Assembly: GCA_963695645.1 (NCBI GenBank)
Contig: CAVOHC010000013.1
Location: forward strand, 1 to 64,000
Length of the DNA: 64,000 nt
Reading direction: 5' to 3'
Source: DATBGO01 sp963695645
GTDB taxonomy: Bacteria > Actinomycetota > Actinomycetes > Streptosporangiales > Streptosporangiaceae
Made by a program: the position numbers and the translations under genes. The notes beneath the pieces were generated by a model. The model had not been told where the DNA came from, did no database searches, and worked only from the letters and a program-made list of their open reading frames with translations. Of this stretch, positions 55,213 to 63,709 are shown in pieces (position 1 is the stretch's first letter; every line of letters begins with the position of its first letter).

Positions 55213-55911
55213 TCAGAAAAGGAAAGGCTTGAGTGACGAAGTCGTAGCATCCGCTTTGCGGATGTATCGGGCTGGGATGCCGACCCAGACTTCATCAGCC
55301 GGGATATCTCGGGTGACGACGGCCCCGATGCCAACTAGCGAGCAGGAGCCGATGCTGCGCTGTTCCCGCACCAGGGCGCCCGCGCCGAGGTAGGCGCAGC
55401 GCCCGACATGGACACTGCTGCTCAGGCACACTCCAGACGCCATCGTGACGAAGTCTCCGATGGCATCATCGTGAGTCAGGACCACGTGCGGCATGATAGC
55501 CACGTGCGCTCCGACGGTGACCGCAGCGGTCAGGACGCTCTGAGCGAGCACAACGGTGCCCGGGCCGAGCTGCGAGGTTGTTGACACCGATGCCGAGGGA
55601 TGGATGATCGTCGCATATCGTTCCGGGGGCAGGCGGAGCTTCTGGACAATCCGGGGTCGGCTGACATAGTTGTCCGGCCGGCCCGTGCAGACCACCACTG
55701 AGGCATCCGGCATGTCGCTGAGTTTTTCCGTGCCTCCGACCACCGGTACCCCATCGATCACTGTCCCACGACGTGCAGGATCGTCATCCAGGTACCCTGC
55801 AATCCGCCAGCGCGCACCTGCTGCATTCAGCGCTCGGACCGCCTCGACGGTCTCCCGCCCGAATCCGCCTGCCCCAACAACGACGAGTTGGCGCTCCGCT
55901 GCGAGGCTCAC
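55213..55911 (-). CDS. NeuD/PglD-type sugar acyltransferase
   Basis: The 232-residue protein starts with ATG at 55911. The N-terminus is a nucleotide-sugar-binding Rossmann half (QLVVVGAGGFGRETVEAVRA). From about residue 95 it is a left-handed beta-helix built of hexapeptides (GPGTVVLAQSVLTAAVTVGA, HVAIMPHVVLTHDDAIGDF), with a catalytic-type His in LTHDD. The family acetylates the amino group of 4-amino-6-deoxy sugars. It overlaps the DegT gene by four bases, matching the usual aminotransferase-acetyltransferase order. It is intact and converges with the broken dehydrogenase. Confidence 0.83.
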   Translation of the reverse strand: MSLAAERQLVVVGAGGFGRETVEAVRALNAAGARWRIAGYLDDDPARRGTVIDGVPVVGGTEKLSDMPDASVVVCTGRPDNYVSRPRIVQKLRLPPERYATIIHPSASVSTTSQLGPGTVVLAQSVLTAAVTVGAHVAIMPHVVLTHDDAIGDFVTMASGVCLSSSVHVGRCAYLGAGALVREQRSIGSCSLVGIGAVVTRDIPADEVWVGIPARYIRKADATTSSLKPFLF

Positions 55912-57056
55912 GGGATAGACATCGCTGGCGCCGGGTTCGTCAGCGCGGACATCACGACAGATACGACATGTTCCTGCTCCGCCTGCGTCATCTGATGAAA
56001 GAGCGGGAGGATCAGCGAACGCTTGGTCAGCCGCTCGGTCACGGGCAGGAATGCCGTTACGCCCGCGTAGGCAGGCTCCAGATGGGCCGCCATGATGCCT
56101 CGCCGCGCAGAAACGCCGGCGTCGGTGAGCAGCCGGATCAGATCGTCGCGGCCTACCGCGGATTGCTCCGGGAGCAGCATCCAGAAGGACTGGTAGTTGG
56201 TTTCGCCATACGGCGGGTCGTCGGCCATCAGCAGGCCAGGGACACTAGACAGCACCTCTTGATAGCGCCGGGCGAGAACGCGGCGCCGGGCCACCATCGG
56301 CGCGAGCCTCCGAAGCTGCACCAGGCCGATCGCTGCCTGGACGTCGGTCATCCGGAAATTGAAGCCAACCTCGGTGTAGCGTTCGATCACTGGCTGTCGG
56401 CTGCGGTGCCGGTCGGCTGCGCTTATGTCCATGCCATGCTCGCGAAGCCGGCGGACTCTGGCAGCAATTGACCCGTCCGACGTGGTCAGCATGCCTCCTT
56501 CGCCTGTGGTGAGCAGCTTGCGCGGGTGAAACGAAAACGTCGCCAGCGCCGCACCGGCACCGGCCGGACGGGCCCGGTAGGTGGATCCAGCGGCGCAGGC
56601 GGCGTCCTCGATCACGGTTATGCCAAGCGGATCGCACAGTGCACGCATCTCAACGAGATCGGCAGGCATCCCGGCCTGATCGACCAAGATGACGGCGCGA
56701 GTGCGGCCGGTCAAGTGCGGCTGCACGGTTTTAGGGATGAGATTTTGGGTGGTCAGGTCCACATCAGCAAAAACGGGCTGCGCACCGACGTAGCGCACAG
56801 CATTGGTGGTGGCAATAAATGATAGCGATGGGACAATGACCTCATCTCCGGGACCGATCCGGGCGGCGATCAGCGCCAGATGAAGCGCAGCCGTGCCCGA
56901 CGACACGGCAACCGCGTGCGGAGCGCCGATGACCGCGGCGAATGCCTCCTCGAACTCCTGGACCCGTGGCCCCTGCGCGACCCAGCCGGAGGCAACAGCC
57001 TCGGCGGCCGCCTCAGCCTCCTCCTTGCCGAACCACGGCCTCATCACCGGGATCAT
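55908..57056 (-). CDS. DegT/DnrJ/EryC1 sugar aminotransferase
   Basis: The 382-residue protein has the complete fold-type I pattern: IPVMRPWFGKEEAEAAAEAV, HAVAVSSGTAALHLALIAAR and DEVIVPSLSFIATTNAVRYV. The aldimine region is VIEDAACAAGSTYRARP, and the PLP lysine is K180 in FSFHPRKLLTTGEGG. The end GFNFRMTDVQAAIGLVQLRR is also typical. It transfers an amino group from glutamate to a keto nucleotide sugar. The acyltransferase downstream would acetylate the product. A promoter-type element shared with the GT2 gene lies about 70 bases upstream of its start. Confidence 0.88.
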   Translation of the reverse strand: MIPVMRPWFGKEEAEAAAEAVASGWVAQGPRVQEFEEAFAAVIGAPHAVAVSSGTAALHLALIAARIGPGDEVIVPSLSFIATTNAVRYVGAQPVFADVDLTTQNLIPKTVQPHLTGRTRAVILVDQAGMPADLVEMRALCDPLGITVIEDAACAAGSTYRARPAGAGAALATFSFHPRKLLTTGEGGMLTTSDGSIAARVRRLREHGMDISAADRHRSRQPVIERYTEVGFNFRMTDVQAAIGLVQLRRLAPMVARRRVLARRYQEVLSSVPGLLMADDPPYGETNYQSFWMLLPEQSAVGRDDLIRLLTDAGVSARRGIMAAHLEPAYAGVTAFLPVTERLTKRSLILPLFHQMTQAEQEHVVSVVMSALTNPAPAMSIP

Positions 57057-57123
57057 CAGCCGCTGGCCTCACTCACAAGGGCCTGGTTGGCACGCTGCCA
57101 GGCCGTCGGTCGAATATGGACAA

Positions 57124-57180
57124 GATTCGGCCTGCTGGTGCCGACGCGGATTATCGCCAGCCCGATCGACATGTGGAGTT
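57124..57180. repeat. Upstream element shared with the GT2 gene (copy 1)
   Basis: GATTCGGCC...GCCGACG...TCGCCAGCCCGATCG-CATG lies 68 bases before the DegT start. A diverged copy lies at the same distance before the GT2 gene. The longest shared run is TCGCCAGCCCGATCG. It may be a common promoter/operator or the scar of a duplication. Confidence 0.5.
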
Positions 57181-57261
57181 CCCCCTGTAAGCGAGTGTCA
57201 AGAGTATACCGGACATTAGTGCAGCTGGCGGTAGTTTGTTAATTCCGGGTAGAATACGGCA

Positions 57262-58308
57262 CTAGATGCCTCGGACCTTCCATGACTGGCGCCTCAGCCA
57301 CCACTGGACCTTACGGGTGAAGACCGCGGACTCGATGAACGGCTGCACGGAGAGCATCGCGTGCGGCCCGATGTTCTTGCGCAACTGCAGGCTGCGGTAT
57401 AGCGGTCGCTTGCTCACCTCCGGCCAGCGGTCGACGGCGAAAGCCAGGAGTTCGTCGACGGAGGTCTGCTCAGTGGATTTCCGGTGGTAAGCTCGCCCGG
57501 CCGCCCAAAGCGCTTCTCCGCCCAGCGCATGGCGGACAAGGTCAGACAGGCGCGCTGCTTCTGGCAAGCTATCGCCATAGCGCTCAAGCACCGCTTCGAA
57601 GACCAATTGCCGCTCGCGCAGGTCCATCAGTGCGTCATAGGCCTTTCTCATGTTGTGCTCATGCAGGCGGTAGTAAGCCTGGTCTACCCCACGGATGAAG
57701 CCAACATCGGCGTTCGCCGCCAGCCGCATCCACATCTCCATGTCCGCAGCAAGGGGCAGTCGCGCATCATATCCGCCCACGCGTTTCTGCATTGACGTAC
57801 GCACGACAACCTCTGGCGACGTAATGGGGTTCTCCGCGTCGCGGAATCGACGCTCCAGCCACCATTGGCCAGGCCAGACTGACCAACCCCGCACTCTCGT
57901 TCGAGCCGCCGGTAGTGGCGCGCCGTGCATGATCCATAGTGGATGTCCGTAAACGAATCCGACGCGAGGATGGGCGTCTAGCAGATCCCTGGCGCGCTTC
58001 AGGGCTCCGGGGGTGAGCCGATCATCGGCCGACATTAGAGCGCAATAGTCACCGTCGGCCCACTCGAGCAAGCCCTCGTTGAAGGTCGCGATATTCCCTT
58101 TGTTGGTTGCGTGCACGGCCACCTCTACGCGAGGGTCGCGAGCCGCGATCTTCCAGGCAACCTCGGCGCTGTCATCGGGCGAGGCGTCGTCGATGATGAG
58201 CACTCGCACATCGACGCCTACCTGGTCGTCTAGCACGCTGGTGACGGCTTCCTCAAGGAAGTGACCGTACTTATAACACGGGATGACGACGCTTACTGAT
58301 GTCATCAC
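57262..58308 (-). CDS. Glycosyltransferase family 2
   Basis: The 348-residue protein starts with ATG at 58308 (a second ATG follows at once). The GT-A domain has SVVIPCYKYGHFLEEAVTSV, VLIIDDASPDDSAEVAWKI, the metal-binding DGDYCALMSADDRLTPGALK and VGGYDARLPLAADMEMWMRL. The C-terminus has basic, helical segments that may touch the membrane. It should add a sugar to a lipid-linked acceptor. It is separated from the DegT gene by 205 bases with its own upstream element, so it may be a separate unit. Confidence 0.83.
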   Translation of the reverse strand: MMTSVSVVIPCYKYGHFLEEAVTSVLDDQVGVDVRVLIIDDASPDDSAEVAWKIAARDPRVEVAVHATNKGNIATFNEGLLEWADGDYCALMSADDRLTPGALKRARDLLDAHPRVGFVYGHPLWIMHGAPLPAARTRVRGWSVWPGQWWLERRFRDAENPITSPEVVVRTSMQKRVGGYDARLPLAADMEMWMRLAANADVGFIRGVDQAYYRLHEHNMRKAYDALMDLRERQLVFEAVLERYGDSLPEAARLSDLVRHALGGEALWAAGRAYHRKSTEQTSVDELLAFAVDRWPEVSKRPLYRSLQLRKNIGPHAMLSVQPFIESAVFTRKVQWWLRRQSWKVRGI

Positions 58309-58380
58309 ATGCTCCGACTCGCGCGGACAGGGGTCGGCCCCGGCGGTGCGACCACGGTCAAGCCGGTGCCGTACGGACGA

Positions 58381-58437
58381 GATTCGGCCACTAGTAGCCG
58401 GCGCCGACTGTCGCCAGCCCGATCGTCATGCAAGCTT
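58381..58437. repeat. Upstream element shared with the DegT gene (copy 2)
   Basis: GATTCGGCC...GCGCCGACTG-TCGCCAGCCCGATCG-TCATG lies 73 bases before the GT2 start. It matches the element at 57124-57180 in order and spacing, with several substitutions. Confidence 0.5.
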
Positions 58438-58634
58438 CCTCCGGATTGGGCGAGCTGCCAAGGGTACATCTATGTGATCGCGACCAGGGCTTGGTAAATA
58501 CGACATCCATCCAAAAGTTTGGTCGCGTGGTACGAACTCGTGAGAGAACGTCGGCGAGCCGCCGCAGGCGTTCACGCCGTTGTCATGGCATGCCTGGGCG
58601 TGGTCGTGCTGGCGGCGGTGAGCGCGCCGAGCGG

Positions 58635-58808
58635 ATGAACACGGCCGCGGAGCTGGCGGAGGCCGGCCTGCCGGCGGCGGAGGCCGCGCGGGTGCTGGCC
58701 GCGCGGTCGGTGGAAGACTTCCTCGCCCAGCTACGCGGCCAAGCCGCCACCGCCACCGTCGCCGAACGCCAGCGGGTCTTGCGCCTGCTCGTCAAAATCG
58801 GGGCGTGA
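58635..58808 (+). pseudogene. Possible serine-recombinase C-terminal scrap
   Basis: The last 50 residues of this frame read LAARSVEDFLAQLRGQAATA and VAERQRVLRLLVKIGA. This resembles the coil just before the C-terminal beta-strands of large serine recombinases (SVEDF...ATxxxRQRVLRLLVKEV). Nothing else of a recombinase is present. If right, it marks an old integration point between the GT2 gene and the heptose operon. Confidence 0.35.
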
Positions 58809-58814
58809 TGTCGC

Positions 58815-58862
58815 CGGTCCGAGGCCTAGTGGCAGCATCGCGGTCCGGGGCCTAGTGGCAGC
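58815..58862. repeat. 26-base direct repeat
   Basis: CGGTCCGAGGCCTAGTGGCA plus GC (58815-58836) is repeated at 58841-58862 with one change (A to G). It follows the stop of the recombinase-like scrap directly and may be part of an old attachment or crossover site. The rest of the gap to 59108 shows no gene. Confidence 0.5.
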
Positions 58863-59108
58863 CAGGCGGGTCGCGGGTACAGACAGTAGCCCGGCGACTG
58901 CCAAGGCCCGATCCGCACAGCCGACGGTTCCGGTCCGTCCAGAAGACCTGGGCTGCTGCAGGACCGCCGGAAGGGATCTGGGCGACTTTGCTGGCGATTG
59001 CCAACGTAGCTCCGGCTTCGCGCGTCTTGTTACGGGACCAGATCGTCGGCGGTGCGCAAGAAGCGCCGACGTGGCCAGGGGTCCTGTGGGAGACAGGGAG
59101 GGGGCCGG

Positions 59109-59342
59109 ATGAACGGCAGCGGTGATGCGGCCGCGCTGTGCCGAGGAGCACCAACGCTACCGCGACCGGTCAAATACTGGCCAGATGGTGACATTTTGTC
59201 ACTGGACTATGACTATACGTCGACGTTCGATCCAGCCCTGCCGGGTTCACGGCTAAGAAGGCTTTTGTCGTATCACGACGACCTGCTTGGCGCTCATATG
59301 CACGCAAGGCCGAAGGTCTTTTCTGCGCGAGCGGCCAAGTGA
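59109..59342 (+). CDS. Small hypothetical protein before gmhB
   Basis: The 77-residue frame starts with ATG at 59109, six bases after GGGAGGGG, one of the best ribosome sites in this part. It ends ten bases before the gmhB start, so it would be the first gene of the heptose operon. The sequence (VKYWPDGDILSLDYDYTSTF) resembles no family I know. It could be a genuine small protein or the head of a broken gene. Confidence 0.4.
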   Translation: MNGSGDAAALCRGAPTLPRPVKYWPDGDILSLDYDYTSTFDPALPGSRLRRLLSYHDDLLGAHMHARPKVFSARAAK

Positions 59343-59351
59343 GGTGACACG

Positions 59352-59964
59352 ATGCGAGTTGCAGTGGCCGGCCCAGACCACGACAGTGCGGTGATGTCGG
59401 CCGGCCCCGACGAGGGCCGACTGGGCATGTTGCGCGGTCAGCGCGGACCGGCGCCAAGAGCACGGAGCTCGTGCCCGCGACCAGGAATCTTGCTTGACCG
59501 CGATGGCACCATAATCGTCGACCACGGTTACGTTGGATCGGTGGACCGGGTGGAGTTCATCCCCGGCGCCGCCGAGGCCGTCGCGTCGTTCAACGCGGCC
59601 GCCATCCCGGTCGCGGTCGTCACCAACCAAGCTGGCGTCGCGAAGGGCCTCTATGGCCTTGACGATGTCCGCCGAGTGCACGAGTACATCGCCGAGCGGC
59701 TCGCCGAGCACGGAGCTCAGATCGACCTGTTCGTGTTCTGTCCCTATCATCCGGCCGGGGGCATCGTGGAGGAGTTCCACACTCGCCAGCGAGGACCGTA
59801 AACCGGGTCCAGGTATGGCACGTGCCGCGCAGGCCGCGCTGAACCTTGACCTCAGCTCCTCCTGGGTGGTGGGGGACAGGCCAGAGGACGTGGGCCTCGC
59901 CGCCGCGGTTGGCGCGTCAGCGGTGTACCTCGGCCCTGGCCAGATCGACCAGCCCGGCGTGTAG
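59352..59964 (+). pseudogene. gmhB: Heptose bisphosphate phosphatase GmhB, frameshifted
   Basis: This is a HAD-IIIA phosphatase. GILLDRDGTIIVDHGYVGSV has the DxDGT nucleophile, VAVVTNQAGVAKGLYGLDDV has motif II Thr, and DLFVFCPYHPAGGIVEEF follows with the family's CxxH loop. Near 59785 the frame shifts to RKPGPGMARAAQAALNLDLS and WVVGDRPEDVGLAAAVG (motif III/IV). GmhB removes the 7-phosphate of heptose 1,7-bisphosphate. The start at ATG 59352 adds about 45 unusual residues before the domain; a later start is possible. gmhA, hddC and hddA follow in the same direction. Confidence 0.72.
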
Positions 59965-60061
59965 GAGCATCGCTAGCCTGGCCGAGGCGGCCCCGTTCCT
60001 CCTGGAGCGCATTGCCCTATGAGCGCCGTGCATGATCAGAGGGATAGGCCCTGACGGCTAC

Positions 60062-60684
60062 GTGACCCCGCGGAGCCTGACACGGTTCCAACCCGAGATT
60101 CCGTACCCGAGCGCCATGCCGTACTTCGACGGCTACATACGAGGCGACAGCAAGCGCGATCGGGCTCCATCGAGGGGGCTGCAGCCGTAGAAGCCGCGGC
60201 GGCGGTTCTGATCGACGCCTACACCCGCGGGGCAGGCTGGTCTTCTCCTGCGGCAACGGTGGCTCGGCCGCCATCTCGAACCACTTGCAGTGCGATCATC
60301 TGAAGGGCATCAGGACGGCGACGGACATCGCCCCCCGGGTCGTGAGCCTGACCTCGAACGTCGAGTTGCTGACCGCAATCGCCAACGACATCGGGTACAG
60401 CGAGGTTTTTGCTTACCAGCTGGGGATTTCCCAGGCGAGCGCGCGGGGACGTGCTGATCGCGGTTTCCTCATCTGGCCGGTCGCCGAACATCCTGCGGGC
60501 ACTCAGCTGGGCGCGCGAGCACGGCCTCCGGACGATCGCGCTCACTGGCTTCGACGGCGGCGAAGCCAGGACGCTGGCCGATGTCTGCATCCATGTCGAC
60601 GCCTGCAACTACGGGATCATCGAAGACGTCCACCAGACCATCATGCATGCCCTGGCACAGTACATCCGCCAGTCGCGCGCATGA
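60062..60684 (+). pseudogene. gmhA: Sedoheptulose 7-phosphate isomerase GmhA, frameshifted
   Basis: A SIS-domain protein reads from GTG 60062 or ATG 60116 in about four pieces: MPYFDGYIRG; SIEGAAAVEAAAAVLIDAYT; then LVFSCGNGGSAAISNHLQCD with VVSLTSNVELLTAIANDIGY; then DVLIAVSSSGRSPNILRALS with IALTGFDGGEARTLADVCI. Breaks lie near 60150, 60235 and 60440. CGNGGSA and SSSGRSPN are the phosphosugar-binding loops of GmhA. The enzyme turns sedoheptulose-7-phosphate into D-glycero-D-manno-heptose-7-phosphate, the first step of the pathway. Confidence 0.72.
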
Positions 60685-60761
60685 CCCGGACGCGATCCTG
60701 AAGCGAGTGTGTTCTAAATGCCCCATGCCCGAATGAGCCCTCTGACGCGGAAGTCCGAGCC

Positions 60762-61914
60762 GTGCGCGTAGCGATCAACCTCCTGACCGAGGACCCGAAG
60801 AACCCGTCAGGTGCCCACTGGTTCTGGACTCGGGTCATACCCGAGCTGGCGCACCGGCTCGAAAGCCGCATGAGCAGGTGTACCTGCTGGTCAGCCCTCA
60901 GTCGCGGCACCTCTACCAGGGCTACGGGCCGAACGTCAGCTATATCACCTATCCGTGGTCGAATGAGCAGCGGATTACAGCGGACGATGAGTGAGCACGT
61001 CTACTCGCCGCCGCGTTTGCGGCTCAGCAAGATCGATGTCTTGAACACGCTCATGGCGCCGATGATCAGCGCGTCGCCATCGCTCGTGATCCACCTGAAG
61101 ACGATGCACGCATTCACCGCCCCCGATGCAATAACGCCACTGACTCGTGCCTACCGACGGATGAACTATCCACGCTCCGCGCGGCTCGCGGATGCGATCA
61201 TCATCAACTCCGAGAGCTTGCGCTCCGAGATCGAGCGGTACCTGGAGGTCGACGCGCGCAAGCTCAAGCTGATCCACGAGGCGGTCGACCACGACCTGTT
61301 CAGACAGGGCGATGCTGGTGCGGCCCGCGCGCGAGTCGCGTCGCACGGTGTCACCAGGCCGTTCGTGCTGTTCGTGTCGTCGCTGTGGCCGTACAAGAAC
61401 TGTGACGGATTGTTGCGGGCATGGGCGCTGGCCCGTAGCGAACTCAGGGATCGTCAGTTGGCGATAGTCGGGCCCGGACGCGACGAGCATTACCTAGCTC
61501 AGCTGCACTCGCTCGCGGCCGAGCTCGGTATCTCGGGAGATCTGGTCTTTGTCGGCGGCGTTCCTCTTGACGAGACCGTCTGCTTCTACCAGGCGGCCGA
61601 CGCATTCGTGTATCCGTCGCTCAACGAGACCTTCGGCCTCCCGATCCTCGAGGCCATGGCCTGCGGCTGCCCGGTCGTGACCTCGGACACCAGCGCCATG
61701 CCGGAAACCGCGGGCGGAGCCGCGGTCCTGTGCAATCCGGAGGATCCGGCCTCCATCGCTCGCGCCATCGTCGAGGCGGCAGGGCCGGAGAGGGATCGCC
61801 TGCGCGAGGCGGGACTCCGCAGGGCCGCGCAGTTCACGTGGGGAGGCGACGGCAGCGTCGACCCTCGATGTGTATCGCGAGGTCGCCGAGCAGCGACAGA
61901 ATCGACGGAAATGA
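60762..61914 (+). pseudogene. Glycosyltransferase family 4, frameshifted
   Basis: From GTG 60762: VAINLLTEDPKNPSGAHWFW. Near 60870 the frame shifts to EQVYLLVSPQSRHLYQGYGP, and near 60970 it returns with MSEHVYSPPRLRLSKIDVLN. The donor half is continuous: RPFVLFVSSLWPYKNCDGLL, GDLVFVGGVPLDETVCFYQA and the signature YPSLNETFGLPILEAMACGC with both glutamates. Near 61850 it shifts to STLDVYREVAEQRQNRRK and TGA at 61912, overlapping the next ATG. Within the heptose operon it is the obvious candidate to transfer the heptose from GDP-heptose. Confidence 0.7.
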
Positions 61915-63018
61915 AGATCCTGGTCACCGGCGGCGCCGGGTTCATCGGATCACACACCTGCGACCGGCTCCTTGCGCTCGGGCACGATGTCGTCGTACTC
62001 GACGCGCTGACCCGGCCGGTGCATCGGAACGGACGGCCCGCGCACCTGAGTCCGGAGACCGAGTTCTACCAGGGCGATGTACGCAACCGCGACCTCGTGA
62101 CGAACCTCCTGCGTCGCGTCGATGCCGTCTACCATTTCGCCGCGTACCAGGACTACCTGCCCGACTTCTCGCGATTCTCCGATGTGAACGTGGTCTCGAC
62201 GGCCCTGCTCTACGAGATCATCGTGGCGGAGCACCTCGACCTCGCACGGGTCGTGGTTGCATCGTCGCAAGCCGCCATGGGCGAGGGGCTTTACCGGTGT
62301 CCGCTCGACGGCGAGCAGGTACCCGGAATGCGCCAGGAGAGCGCCTTCACGACAGGCCAGTGGGATATCCCGTGCCCAGACTGCGGTGGCGCGCTTGAGA
62401 TGCGGGCGACGCCCGAGCGGATCTCAAATCCGCAGAACCCCTACGGCATGTCGAAGCTCGGCCAGGAGATGGTGGCCATCAACCTCGGCCGCCGGTACGG
62501 CATCCCGACCGCCGCACTCAGGTACAGCATTGTTCAGGGCCCCCGGCAGCCGGTCTACAACGCGTACTCGGGCGCGTGCCGCATCTTCCGCCTGAGTTAC
62601 CTGCTGGGCAGGGCGCCGACCCTATACGAGGATGGCGCGGCGATCCGTGACTACGTCAATATCGAGGATGTCGTGGACGCCAACATCCTCGTGCTGGAGG
62701 ACCATCGCGCCGCCGGGCAGGTCTTCAACGTCGGCGGCGGCAAGCCGGTGACGACCAGGGAGTTCGCCGACATCGTCAGGCGTCAGTACGCTTCCGGCCA
62801 GCAAGGCGCGGTGACCGGCGAGTACCGGTTCGGGGACACCCGCCACATACTTCGGACATCGTGCCCTCCAGGACCTGGGCTGGGCACCGCGGCGGACCTG
62901 GCCGACTCGGTTGCGGCTACGCCACGTGGCTCGATGGCATGGACGGCCTCGACGAGGTGCTGGCCGAGGCGAACGCCCGGATGCGGGCCCTCGGGGTTGT
63001 CCGGAGGGCGGGGGGTGA
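61911..63018 (+). pseudogene. Extended SDR with Cys-pair insert, frameshifted at end
   Basis: From ATG 61911: MKILVTGGAGFIGSHTCDRL, DAVYHFAAYQDYLPDFSRFS, then an insert with two Cys pairs (LYRCPLDGEQV and WDIPCPDCGGALEMRA). SNPQNPYGMSKLGQEMVAIN (YxxxK) and YSIVQGPRQPVYNAYSGACR follow. About 310 residues are in one frame; near 62855 it shifts to CGYATWLDGMDGLDEVLAEA. The Cys pairs look like a small zinc ribbon unusual for SDRs. Its place between the GT4 and hddC suggests it modifies the heptose or another GDP-sugar. The stop overlaps the next GTG. Confidence 0.72.
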
Positions 63019-63709
63019 AGGCGTTCCTGCTCGCGGCGGGAGTGGGCAGCCGCCTGCGGCCCATGACCGACGCCACGCCGAAATGCATGCTGTCATCGAC
63101 GGTCAGCCGCTGCTCGATATGTGGCTCGACGCATTCGACCGCGCGGGGGTCGACGAGGTCCTCGTCAATCTCCACCACCTGCCCGATATGGTCGGCGCCC
63201 ACCTGGCCGCGCGCATCAGGCCACCAGGGGTCCGCTCGTCTTCGAGCCGGAGCTGCTCGGCAGTGCTGGGACGCTCATCGCCAACCGGGAGTGGGTCGAG
63301 GGCGAGGAGTTCTTCCTGGCGTGTAACGCCGACAACCTCACGGACTTCGACCTGCGGTCACTCATCGATGCTCACGGGAAAGCGGAGCGATCGCGACCCT
63401 GGCAGTGTTCCACTCCGACAATCCGTCGGCCGGTGGTGTCGTGGAGCTCGATGCCTGCGGCCGGATCATCGGTTTTGCGAGAAGCCCAAGAACCGGTTCC
63501 GACTCGACGAATGCCGGACATGTACGCCTTCCATCCCGCCGTACTCGATGAGATCGACGGCGTGCCCCCCAGGACATTGGCAACGACCTGCTACCACGGC
63601 TGGTGGGCCGGGCCCGGGCCGTGCTTGGTGGAGGGATACTTCCGCGACATCGGTACGCCGACGCTTACCGACGAGCCCAAGAGGAATGGCCCGCAAGGGT
63701 CGCCGATGA
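63015..63709 (+). pseudogene. HddC-like sugar nucleotidyltransferase, frameshifted
   Basis: From GTG 63015: KAFLLAAGVGSRLRPMTDAT then PKCML, the nucleotidyltransferase signature. It continues in a second frame as IDGQPLLDMWLDAFDRAGVD with EVLVNLHHLPDMVGAHLAAR. A third frame gives FEPELLGSAGTLIANREWVE and FFLACNADNLTDFDLRSL. Further shifts give ATLAVFHSDNPSAGGVVELD, MYAFHPAVLDEIDGVPP and VEGYFRDIGTP. At least six breaks occur. The family includes HddC, which makes GDP-D-glycero-alpha-D-manno-heptose, and mannose-1-phosphate guanylyltransferases. The operon argues for HddC. The likely TGA (63707) overlaps the next ATG. Confidence 0.65.

Noticed and set aside
60762..63326. One 854-residue protein covering glycosyltransferase, SDR and nucleotidyltransferase
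   Set aside because: The frame is continuous only because frameshifts remove the natural stops. The ends of each family's protein are found in other frames, with normal ATGA/GTGA overlaps at 61911 and 63015.
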